Shown piece by piece: positions 7,016 through 13,961 of a stretch of 13,961 bases of DNA. The position numbers and the translations under genes were made by a program. Below the pieces are notes generated by a model. It had not been told where the DNA came from, searched no databases, and saw only the letters and a program-made list of their open reading frames with translations. Every line of letters starts with the position of its first letter. Within the stretch, counting starts at the first letter, position 1. This stretch comes from Thermoleophilia bacterium (GTDB taxonomy: Bacteria; Actinomycetota; Thermoleophilia; Gaiellales; JAICJC01). The stretch covers positions 1 through 13,961 of the forward strand of contig JAICJM010000098.1 in the NCBI GenBank assembly GCA_025928435.1. The letters run 5' to 3'.

Positions 7016-8212
7016 ATGAGCGCATCCGCACCACGTGAGCCGGCGGCCCTCGTCGCCGACGTCGGCTGGGTCAACGGCCTGGCGGCGATCCGCTCGCTGG
7101 GGCGGCACGGCGTCCGCGCGTTCGCGGTCGATCACCGCCCCTGGGCGCTCGGCTTCCGGTCGCGCTACGCGACGCAGGTCGCCGCGCCCGACCCCGTCGC
7201 GGACGAGGAGGGATTCGTGGCGGCGCTCGCCCGCCTGGGCGAGACGCTCGCAGGCCCCGTGCCCGCCTTCGCCACCCACGACGAGCACGTGAACGTGCTC
7301 GCGCGCCGGCAGGCCGACATCGGCCCCGCGTTCCGGCCCTGCACGCCGGAGTGGGACGTGCTCGAGGCGATCCAGTCCAAGCGCCACCAGCTCGAGGTGG
7401 CGGCGGACGCCGGCGTGCCGGTGCCGGGCACGCGCCATCCCCGCTCCGCCGCCGAGGCACGCACGGCGGCGGAGGAGCTCGGCTACCCGGTGCTCGTGAA
7501 GCCGTCCGACCCGGTCGGCTTCAAACGGATGTACAACCGCCAGGCGTTCCGGTGCCAGTCCGGCGCCGAGGTGGAGACGGCGTACGCCCAGGCCGAGGCG
7601 TTCACGCCGATGGTGCAGGAGTACCTGCCCGGCGGCGACGAGGAGCTCTACACGCTCGGGAGCTATCTCACGGCCGACGGCGAGGCGCTCGGGATCTTCA
7701 CCGGGCGCAAGCTGCGCCAGACCCGACAGCACATGGGCGTCTGCCGCGTCGCCGAGGCGGTCTGGGTGCCGGAGGTGGCCGAGCACGGCCTCGCCCTGCT
7801 GCGGGCGCTGCGCTTCCGCGGCATCTCCCAGGTCGAGTTCAAGCGCGATCCGCGCACCGGCGAGTACAAGCTGATCGAGGTGAACCCGCGGCTGTGGCAG
7901 TGGCACGGCCTCGCCACCGCCTGCGGCGTCGACCTCACCCACATCGCCTACCTCGACCTGGTCGGGCGCCCGCCGGCCCCCGCGCGGATGACGAACGAGG
8001 GCCGGCGCTGGGCGATCACGTTCATGTCCGGCGCCCGCCACGCGATCCAGAGGCCGCCCTACTCCGACGCGCTGCTGGCCCGCGACGACCCGCGGCCGGC
8101 GCTCGTCCAGCTCGCTCGCGTGGCCCGCGGCGGCGTCCGCGCCGCCCGCGGCCGGGCCGCCGCGACGACTGCGGTCGCGCGCCTCACCCGGCAGGTGGAG
8201 CGGCATGGCTAG
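7016..8212 (+). CDS. ATP-grasp ligase (second, COG3919-like)
   Basis: A 398-residue protein from ATG 7016. The N-terminal domain 'AALVADVGWVNGLAAIRSLGRHGVRAFAVDH' is typical of predicted ATP-dependent carboligases of the COG3919 type. ATP-grasp features are Lys162 in 'PVLVKPSDPVGFK', Glu202 in 'MVQEYLPGGDEEL', Glu274 in 'GISQVEFKRD' and Glu288-Asn290-Arg292 in 'LIEVNPRLWQWHG'. An Arg/Ala-rich C-terminal tail of about 60 residues has no recognisable domain. Such enzymes occur in polysaccharide and secondary-metabolite clusters, where they may attach an amino acid or other carboxylate. The substrate is unknown. It shares fold but little visible sequence with the ligase at 5940-6950. It overlaps the glycosyltransferase start by 8 bases. 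Confidence 0.9.
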   Translation: MSASAPREPAALVADVGWVNGLAAIRSLGRHGVRAFAVDHRPWALGFRSRYATQVAAPDPVADEEGFVAALARLGETLAGPVPAFATHDEHVNVLARRQADIGPAFRPCTPEWDVLEAIQSKRHQLEVAADAGVPVPGTRHPRSAAEARTAAEELGYPVLVKPSDPVGFKRMYNRQAFRCQSGAEVETAYAQAEAFTPMVQEYLPGGDEELYTLGSYLTADGEALGIFTGRKLRQTRQHMGVCRVAEAVWVPEVAEHGLALLRALRFRGISQVEFKRDPRTGEYKLIEVNPRLWQWHGLATACGVDLTHIAYLDLVGRPPAPARMTNEGRRWAITFMSGARHAIQRPPYSDALLARDDPRPALVQLARVARGGVRAARGRAAATTAVARLTRQVERHG

Positions 8213-9335
8213 CGGCAACGGCGACACGCCGCTGCGCGTGCTCGGCGTCGGCAACGGCCGCTCGATCATCTTCCTGCGCTGGGCCTGGCGGGTGGCCGAG
8301 CTGGGCCACGATGTCCACGTCGTGTCGGACTCGTTCACCGACCGGGCCGACGAGCTCGAGGGCATCACCGCCCACCGCTTCCAGGATCTCGAGCCGGCGA
8401 TGCGGGTGAAGGGCCTGCGGAAGCTGCGGTTCGCGCCGGCGCTCCGCAACCTCGCCCGCCGCCTCGACGTCGATGTCGTCCACGCCCACTACCTGCTGCC
8501 CTACGGGTTCTGGGCCGCCGAGGCGGGCGTGCACCCGCTCGTCATGAGCCCGTGGAACACCGACATCTTCACGTACGGCCGAGAGCGCGCCCGCGGGCGC
8601 AAGAGGGTGCGCGCGGCCGTGGCCGCCGGCGACGACTACGTGGTGAGCTCGATCGGCAACGCGGACGAGACCGTTCGCCTGGGCGCCGATCCCGACCGCG
8701 TGCACCGCATCGTCTGGTACGTCGACCTGCGCCCGTTCGGCCCCGAGCACCGCAGGCCCGGGCTCGCGGACCGCTTCGGCTGGCCGGACGACTCGCTCGT
8801 CATCCTCTCGCTGCGCAATTACCGCCCCAACACGAACCTGGACGTGCTGCTGCGCGCCTTCCACCGCGTCTCACAGGAGGAGCCACGCGTCCGCCTCGTC
8901 ATGGCCGCGCGCGGCGGCTGGATCCGCGACGAGATCGAGGCGGTGCTGGACGAGCTCCGGCTCCGCGACCGGGTGTCCCAGATCTTCGCCGCCCCGGATG
9001 AGCTGCCGGAGCTGTGCGCGTCGTCGGACATCGGCATCTCGATCGCCTCGACAGACGCCACCCCGGCCTCCATGATCGAGTCGATGGCGTCGGGTCTGCC
9101 CATGGTGATGGGCGACGCCATCACGATCGACGAGTGGATCACGACCGGCGAGGGCGGCGAGGTGGTCGACTGCCGCGACGAGGACGCCGTCACCGCCGCG
9201 CTGCTCAAGCTGGTGCGCGACCCCGACCTGCGGGCCCGCTACGGCGAGCGCAACATCCGCGTCACCCGGGAGCGGCTGCCGCCGCCGGGGCCGGCGCTGG
9301 TCGACCTCTACCGCGACATGCTCGCCCGCCGATGA
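8205..9335 (+). CDS. GT4-type glycosyltransferase (GT-B fold)
   Basis: A 376-residue protein from ATG 8205, inside the last 8 bases of the ATP-grasp gene and preceded by GGTGGAG. The N-terminal half has 'DVVHAHYLLPYGFWAA' (residues 90-105) and 'PLVMSPWNTD', as in GT4 acceptor domains. The C-terminal half has 'ILSLRNYRPNTNLDVLLRAF' (200-219) and the nucleotide-sugar-binding region 'TDATPASMIESMASGLPMV' (283-301). The usual E-x7-E pair reads D284-x7-E292 here, so the first acidic residue is conservatively replaced. Retaining transfer from an NDP-sugar is expected; donor and acceptor are unknown. No signal peptide or membrane segment, so it is cytoplasmic or peripheral. Its TGA overlaps the next ATG as ATGA. 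Confidence 0.9.
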   Translation: MASGNGDTPLRVLGVGNGRSIIFLRWAWRVAELGHDVHVVSDSFTDRADELEGITAHRFQDLEPAMRVKGLRKLRFAPALRNLARRLDVDVVHAHYLLPYGFWAAEAGVHPLVMSPWNTDIFTYGRERARGRKRVRAAVAAGDDYVVSSIGNADETVRLGADPDRVHRIVWYVDLRPFGPEHRRPGLADRFGWPDDSLVILSLRNYRPNTNLDVLLRAFHRVSQEEPRVRLVMAARGGWIRDEIEAVLDELRLRDRVSQIFAAPDELPELCASSDIGISIASTDATPASMIESMASGLPMVMGDAITIDEWITTGEGGEVVDCRDEDAVTAALLKLVRDPDLRARYGERNIRVTRERLPPPGPALVDLYRDMLARR

Positions 9336-10951
9336 GGGTGCTCTGCCTCGGGATGGACGGCGCCGACCACGGCCTCGTCAACGAGCTCATCGACCGGGGC
9401 CGCTTGCCGACGCTCGCCGGGATCGCCCGCGACGGCGCCTACGGGCCGCTGCGCTCGACCGTGCCCGCCGTGACGCCGACCGCCTGGTCGACCTTCCTGA
9501 CCGGCCTGAACCCCGCCCGCCACGGCATCTTCAACTTCTCGACGAACGCGAACCGGGGCCAGTCGCGCCTGGAGAGCGCCCGCAGCCGCTCCGGCGCCCC
9601 GCTGTGGCGGACGCTGGGCGCCGCCGGCGTGCGCTCCGCCTTCGTCACGGTGCCGTTCACCTATCCGGCGGAGGACATCGACGGGATCATCGTGTCGGGC
9701 TACGGCGGTCCGCCCGAGCCGCAGATCGTGCCCGCGTCGGCCGCCGCGGCGATCCGTGAGCGCCATCCCGGGCTCGTCACCGCCCACCACCCGATGAAGG
9801 AGCGCTGGTGGGAGGACTTCGACCGCTACGCCCGGCTCCTGATCGAGCACGTCGGCCAGATCGAGTCCGTGTGCGAGCAGTGCTTCGAGCTCGAGCCCGA
9901 CCTCGGGCTGCTCGTCGTCGACTTCATGAGCACCGACTTCGCCGGCCACCTCGGCTATGCCCGCCTCGACCCGAAGCATCCCGCGCACGACCCGGCCCGC
10001 GCGGGCGACGAGCTCGTCCAGGTGTACGAGGCCGTCGACGCCGCCTGCGGCCGCCTGATCGACGCCGCCCGGACGCGGTTCGGCGAGGAGCCGACCGTGC
10101 TCGTCATGTCCGATCACGGCATGAAGCCGATGTACTGGGTCTTCCACCTGAACCGGTGGCTCGAGCAGCACGGCTACCTGCGCTACCGCTCGCGCTCGCT
10201 GCAGCGGCTGCGCGGCACCCGCCTGCGCAAGCTCGCGACCGTCGATCAGCGCCTGGCCCGCACCTCGGGGCTCTACAACCGCGTCGCCGACGCGCTCCCG
10301 CTCGTCCCCGAAACCGCGGACGACCGCGCCTTCGCCGACATCGACTTCCCCCGCACGCGGGCCTACGCATTCGCAACCGGCGGCCAGCTGTACCTCGGCG
10401 AGTCGAGCGGCGCCGCGGCCGATCCGGCCCTGGCCGAGCGGATCGCGACCGAGCTCGAGGCCGAGCGCCATCCCGAGACGGGCGAGCAGCTCCTGCGGGT
10501 GCTGCGCAAGCCCGACATCTACCACGGCCCCCACCTCGACCGCGCGCCCGAGCTGATCGTGCTGTCAATCGACGAGCGCGTCCACGTCGAGGCGTTCCGG
10601 CGCACGGGGACGGCGGCGGTCGAGGTGCACGACCGGCTCGACCCCGAGCACGGATACGGCTACTCGGGCTACCACGGGATCGACGGCATCCTCGCCGCGC
10701 GCGGGCCCGGCATCCGCCCCGGCACGGTCCCCGAGGGCTCGGGCATCGTCCAGATGGCGGCCACCATCCTGCGCCTGCACGGCATCGAGGCGGAGGGGCT
10801 CGACGGCGCCCCCATCGACGCGATCCTGGCCGGGGAGGGCGATGCGGTGCGCGTCGCAGCCCAGGGCTCGGCCGCGAGCGACGAGGGCGTCTACAGCGCG
10901 GACGAGGAGGCGGGCATCCTCGAGCGGCTGCGCGACCTCGGCTACGAGTGA
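9332..10951 (+). CDS. Alkaline-phosphatase-superfamily phosphodiesterase (second copy, divergent)
   Basis: A 539-residue protein starting in an ATGA overlap with the glycosyltransferase. Catalytic and metal positions are Asp9 in 'CLGMDGADHG', nucleophile Thr48 in 'VPAVTPTAWSTFLTG', Asp202 and His206 in 'TDFAGH', Asp261-His262 in 'VMSDHGMKPMYW', and His448 in 'GYHGIDG'. The C-terminal 'YSADEEAGILERLRDLGYE' is a tail common in this family. It lacks a signal peptide, so cytoplasmic action on a nucleotide-linked or lipid-linked phosphodiester is more likely than periplasmic phosphate scavenging; this is inference. It is longer than the family member at 3723-5105, with an insert at about residues 283-330, and the two look like ancient paralogues rather than a recent duplicate. 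Confidence 0.9.
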   Translation: MRVLCLGMDGADHGLVNELIDRGRLPTLAGIARDGAYGPLRSTVPAVTPTAWSTFLTGLNPARHGIFNFSTNANRGQSRLESARSRSGAPLWRTLGAAGVRSAFVTVPFTYPAEDIDGIIVSGYGGPPEPQIVPASAAAAIRERHPGLVTAHHPMKERWWEDFDRYARLLIEHVGQIESVCEQCFELEPDLGLLVVDFMSTDFAGHLGYARLDPKHPAHDPARAGDELVQVYEAVDAACGRLIDAARTRFGEEPTVLVMSDHGMKPMYWVFHLNRWLEQHGYLRYRSRSLQRLRGTRLRKLATVDQRLARTSGLYNRVADALPLVPETADDRAFADIDFPRTRAYAFATGGQLYLGESSGAAADPALAERIATELEAERHPETGEQLLRVLRKPDIYHGPHLDRAPELIVLSIDERVHVEAFRRTGTAAVEVHDRLDPEHGYGYSGYHGIDGILAARGPGIRPGTVPEGSGIVQMAATILRLHGIEAEGLDGAPIDAILAGEGDAVRVAAQGSAASDEGVYSADEEAGILERLRDLGYE

Positions 10952-12234
10952 CCGCTCCGCGGCTCGAGCTCGACGTCCCGGAGGGGTTCGCCGCCGAGGC
11001 CCGCTGGACGCTCGAGACGCTTCTCGGCGCCTGCGCGGCGCCGTCTGCCGACGCCGTCCGCTACGGCGCCTCGGCCGGCCTCGAGGTCTCGGAGCGGGCG
11101 TGGGAGCTCTTCGCCGCGGGCGAGCGGTTCGCGCCGACTCCGGCGGGCGACGGGATGCTCGACTTCGGCGACGGCGCCCGTGACCTCGTCGCGAGCGCGT
11201 TCTGGCACCTCTCCCGCTACGAGGAGCGCGACGCCGCCCGCGACGGGCACGGCCGCTTCCCCGCCCGCGCCGCCCTGGGCGAGCCCGAGCGGCCGGCGGT
11301 CGACGCCCTCCTGCGCGAGTTTCGCGAGCTCGTCGGCGACGGCGGCGCGACGCCGTTCACGGTCGCCCTCACCCACGACGTGGACATCCCCTGGCGCTGG
11401 AGCCGGCCGCGGGCGCTGCTCGGCGCGGCCGCGCGCGCGAAGGCCGCGGCCCGGGAGCGCCGGTTCCCCGATGTCGTCGCCGAGGCGGCGGGGCTGGCGG
11501 CCGCGCCGATCCGGCGCCTGGCCGGGACCGATCCGAACTGGTCGTACGAGCGCATCGCCGCCATCGAGCGCGACCACGGCGGCCGCTCGACCTACTTCGT
11601 GATGGCCGGGCACGGCCACCCCGCCGACGGCCCCCATCCGGCCGTCTACGACCGGCTGCGGCCGGCCATCGTGGCCGACATCGCGGCCCAGGGCGACGAG
11701 GTGGGCCTGCACCCGAGCTACCTGACGTCCGAGCGACCGGAGCTGCTCGCCGCCGAGCGGGAGCGGCTGGAGGCGCTCACCGGCGCTCGCGTCCCCGGCG
11801 TGCGCTTCCACTACCTGCGGCACGACACGCACGCGACGCTGCCCGAGCTCGAGCGGCTCGGCTTCGCCTACGACTCCAGCCAGGGCTACGGCGAAGCGAT
11901 CGGCCTGCGGGCCGGGTTCTCGTTCCCCTACCGGCCGTTCCATCTGGCGGAGCGGCGGCCGCTCGACCTGGTCGAGCTGCCGCTGGCCGTCATGGACGCG
12001 ACGCTCGCGGAGCCCCGCTACCTCGGCCTCACCCCGCGCGCAGGCCTCGAGCGGACGCTGCGCCTGCTCGAGCGCGTCGCCGCGATCGGCGGCACGGTGG
12101 CGATCCTGTGGCACACCGACCGCTTCAGCCGCGAGTACGCGCGCGGCTGGGACCGCGTCTACGCCGAGATCCTGGCGTGGGTCGCCGATCGCGACGGCCG
12201 GCTGGTCACCGCCGCGGACGCCGTCGCGACCTAG
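10948..12234 (+). CDS. Polysaccharide-deacetylase-like protein (NodB-type, with N-terminal extension)
   Basis: A 428-residue protein starting at GTG 10948 in a GTGA overlap with the preceding stop. The first 130 residues form a separate region containing 'FWHLSRYEERDAARDGHGRFPARAAL', which I recognise as the small domain (DUF7033-like) that often precedes this deacetylase type. The catalytic region follows: 'ALTHDVDIPW' (motif 1, Asp144/Asp146), 'STYFVMAGHG', 'EVGLHPSYLTS' (His255), 'VRFHYLRHD' (Arg291-His292-Asp293), and a terminal 'ILWHTDRFS' with His389. These support metal-dependent carbohydrate de-N-acetylation. No signal peptide is seen, so it would act before export. It ends the rightward operon, and its TAG stop overlaps that of SecDF. 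Confidence 0.88.
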   Translation: MTAPRLELDVPEGFAAEARWTLETLLGACAAPSADAVRYGASAGLEVSERAWELFAAGERFAPTPAGDGMLDFGDGARDLVASAFWHLSRYEERDAARDGHGRFPARAALGEPERPAVDALLREFRELVGDGGATPFTVALTHDVDIPWRWSRPRALLGAAARAKAAARERRFPDVVAEAAGLAAAPIRRLAGTDPNWSYERIAAIERDHGGRSTYFVMAGHGHPADGPHPAVYDRLRPAIVADIAAQGDEVGLHPSYLTSERPELLAAERERLEALTGARVPGVRFHYLRHDTHATLPELERLGFAYDSSQGYGEAIGLRAGFSFPYRPFHLAERRPLDLVELPLAVMDATLAEPRYLGLTPRAGLERTLRLLERVAAIGGTVAILWHTDRFSREYARGWDRVYAEILAWVADRDGRLVTAADAVAT

Positions 12235-13961
12235 CGGGCGCGGCCGTGCGCGCGCCGGCGGCGGCGTCGGGAGGACGCGGGGGCGGGCGCTCCGGGCGCC
12301 GGAGGTGACGGCGCCGAACCGTCCCCGTCACCGTCTTCTGCCGGGCCTGCGACGGGCACCGGCACGGGCTCCGGGGCGCGGCGGCGCGGGGCCTCGATCT
12401 CGCCCGAGCGCTCGAGGTCGTGGCGGCGCTTGACGAAGCCCGCCTCCCGCTCCAGGAACACCGCCAGCAGCGGCGCCGCGATGAAGATCGACGAGTAGGC
12501 GCCGGACACGATGCCGACGATGAGGGCGAAGGCAAAGTCCTTCAGCGAGCCCGACCCGAAGACGAACAGCAGCACGACCGGGATCAGGGTCACCAGCGAC
12601 GTGTTCAGCGAGCGGGTGATCGTCTCCGCCAGGGACTCGTTCACGACCCGCGACGCCGTGAAGCGACGCAGGATCGGGATGTTCTCGCGCACCCGGTCGA
12701 ACACGATCACCGTGTCGTACATGGAGTAGCCGAGCACGGTCAGGACGGCGGCCACCGTGTCGGCCGTGACCACCCTCCCCGCCAGCGAGTAGACCCCGAT
12801 CGTGAGCAGGATGTCGTGGCCGAGGGCGATCATGACCGGGAGCGCGTACTTCCACTCGAACCGGAACGACACGTAGACGAAGATGATGATGAGCGAGAAC
12901 AGCACCGCCAGGTAGGCCGAGTCGAGCACCGACTGGCCGAAGGACGAGCTCACATCCGCCGAGTCGGTGATCCGGGTCGACTCGCCGAAGCGCGCCTTCA
13001 GATCGGTCAGAAGCCTGTCCTGGGTCGCCTTCGAGAGGAAGTGCGACTCGACCTGGAACTGGGTGTACGCGCTCGACCCGCCGCTGCGCGTCGACGTCAC
13101 GCCCTGCACCTGCGGCTGGTTGATGCCGGCGCTCGTGACGACGCCCGTCGCCGCCCCGACCGTCTCCGGCTTCGGCGTCACGAACGTGAGCTTGCTGCCG
13201 CCGGTGAAGTCGATGCCGCGGTTGAGGCCCTTCGCGCCGAGGCTGACGGCGCCGATGACGAGGACCACGCCGGAGATCGCGAACCAGAACCGCTTGCGGC
13301 CGATGAAGTCGAACCGCTTCCACCGGTCGCCGGTGCCGATCGAGCCGAGCACCCAGCGGCTGGTCATGAACTGGAAGCCGCCGAGCACGCCCAGCATCGC
13401 CCGCGTGAAGACGACGGCCGTGAAGATCGACGTGATGACGCCGATCAGCAGCATGAGCGCGAAGCCCTTGACGCTCGACGTGGCGGCGGCGTAGAGCACG
13501 CCGGCCGCGATCAGGGTGACGACGTTCGCGTCGATGATCGTGTGGAAGCCGCGCCGGTAGCCGGTGGCGATCGCCGCCCGCATCGATTTGCCCGCGCGCA
13601 CCTCCTCCTTCACGCGCTCGAAGATGACGATGTTCGCGTCGGCGGCGACGCCGATCGTGAGGATCGTGCCCGCGATGCCCGGCAGGGTCATCGTCACCGG
13701 CAGGGCGGCCACGATCCCCGCCAGGAGCACGCCATAGATGATCAGCGCGACGTCCGCGATCAGGCCGAGGAAGCCGTAGAAGGCGAGCAGGAAGATCATC
13801 ACGAACACGAGGCCCGCGAGGCCGGCGATGACGCCGTTTCGGAGCGAGTCCTTGCCGAGCGACGCCGAGACCAGCTGCTGCGAGTACGGCGAGAACTTCA
13901 CCGGCAGCGTGCCCGACTGGATCTCGAGCGCGATCCGGCTCGCGTCCGAGGTCGTGAGGCC
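12231..13961 (-). CDS. secDF: SecDF protein translocase fusion, N-terminal part missing
   Basis: The frame is open to the window edge, so the gene starts outside; 576 residues are visible. The visible start 'ASRIALEIQSGTLPVKFSP' is the end of the SecD periplasmic P1 region, followed by six membrane segments with 'GVAADANIVIFERVKEE' (about 104-120). With no stop or new start the chain continues into SecF: a membrane segment, 'GIDFTGG' (249-255), a short periplasmic domain, and the 'GYSMYDTVIVFDRVREN' motif (411-427) with the last membrane segments. SecD and SecF use the proton-motive force to aid late steps of Sec export. The last ~57 residues (about 12404-12231) are a Pro/Ala/Asp-rich tail ending in a run of six arginines. 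The GTG at 13901 is internal, not a start. SecD and SecF are separate genes in many actinobacteria. Confidence 0.93.
   Translation of the reverse strand, partial: GLTTSDASRIALEIQSGTLPVKFSPYSQQLVSASLGKDSLRNGVIAGLAGLVFVMIFLLAFYGFLGLIADVALIIYGVLLAGIVAALPVTMTLPGIAGTILTIGVAADANIVIFERVKEEVRAGKSMRAAIATGYRRGFHTIIDANVVTLIAAGVLYAAATSSVKGFALMLLIGVITSIFTAVVFTRAMLGVLGGFQFMTSRWVLGSIGTGDRWKRFDFIGRKRFWFAISGVVLVIGAVSLGAKGLNRGIDFTGGSKLTFVTPKPETVGAATGVVTSAGINQPQVQGVTSTRSGGSSAYTQFQVESHFLSKATQDRLLTDLKARFGESTRITDSADVSSSFGQSVLDSAYLAVLFSLIIIFVYVSFRFEWKYALPVMIALGHDILLTIGVYSLAGRVVTADTVAAVLTVLGYSMYDTVIVFDRVRENIPILRRFTASRVVNESLAETITRSLNTSLVTLIPVVLLFVFGSGSLKDFAFALIVGIVSGAYSSIFIAAPLLAVFLEREAGFVKRRHDLERSGEIEAPRRRAPEPVPVPVAGPAEDGDGDGSAPSPPAPGAPAPASSRRRRRRAHGRAR

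Noticed and set aside
1086..12535. Many long open frames antisense or offset to the genes (for example 1086-3077, 5120-7003, 6923-8449, 9808-10947).
   Set aside because: High GC at third positions removes stops in other frames. Their translations are low-complexity Arg/Ala/Gly/Pro sequence with no motifs, while the overlapping frames encode recognisable families.
13899..13901. GTG as the SecDF start codon.
   Set aside because: The frame stays open upstream with conserved SecD sequence (ALEIQSGTLPV), so this Val is internal.
1..13961. CRISPR arrays, insertion sequences, phage or defence genes.
   Set aside because: No regularly spaced repeats, transposase or integrase motifs or terminal inverted repeats were seen; base composition looks even across the window.

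Overview
The window is about 14 kb of very GC-rich DNA, dense with short-spaced or overlapping genes on both strands. Codon use is strongly GC-biased, GTG starts are common, -10 boxes of TANNNT type sit right next to some start codons, and SecD and SecF are fused in one chain. Together these suggest an actinobacterium. A deep-branching, uncultured-type lineage such as Thermoleophilia (Gaiellales or Solirubrobacterales) would fit, but that placement is inference and nothing in the window proves it. I see no rRNA, tRNA, CRISPR array, transposase, integrase or phage gene.

Layout, left to right. (1) Positions 1-1413, + strand: the 3' part of an alpha/beta hydrolase, then an NmrA-like NAD(P)-binding protein. 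(2) Positions 1410-3062, - strand: an ABC1/UbiB (AarF) family atypical kinase that meets the preceding gene tail to tail. (3) Positions 3102-3135: a strong extragenic hairpin made of two copies of a 13-base palindrome. (4) Positions 3145-5896, - strand, read right to left: a SAM-dependent methyltransferase, an alkaline-phosphatase-superfamily phosphodiesterase and a Nudix hydrolase, tightly packed as one operon. (5) Positions 5940-12234, + strand: two ATP-grasp ligases, a GT4 glycosyltransferase, a second alkaline-phosphatase-superfamily phosphodiesterase and a polysaccharide-deacetylase-like protein. The last four are joined by 4-8 base overlaps. (6) Positions 12231-13961, - strand: the C-terminal part of a SecDF translocase fusion that runs off the window.

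The centre (3.1-12.2 kb) looks like one functional neighbourhood of two divergent operons separated by 43 bases at 5897-5939. The enzyme classes are ATP-grasp ligation of a carboxylate to an amine or similar group, sugar transfer, phosphodiester hydrolysis, de-N-acetylation, methylation and nucleotide-diphosphate hydrolysis. This mix is what one would expect for making or decorating a cell-surface glycan or glycoconjugate. No product can be named from sequence, and this is the best candidate in the window for an undescribed pathway. The flanks (hydrolase, NmrA-like, AarF, SecDF) look like ordinary chromosomal genes.

Three sequence-level features stand out. Both convergent gene pairs share overlapping TAG stops within a CTAG palindrome. 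Three genes have a TANNNT -10-like box 6-9 bases before the start codon, suggesting leaderless or near-leaderless mRNAs. The Nudix gene has no canonical start codon where homology and its Shine-Dalgarno sequence place one.
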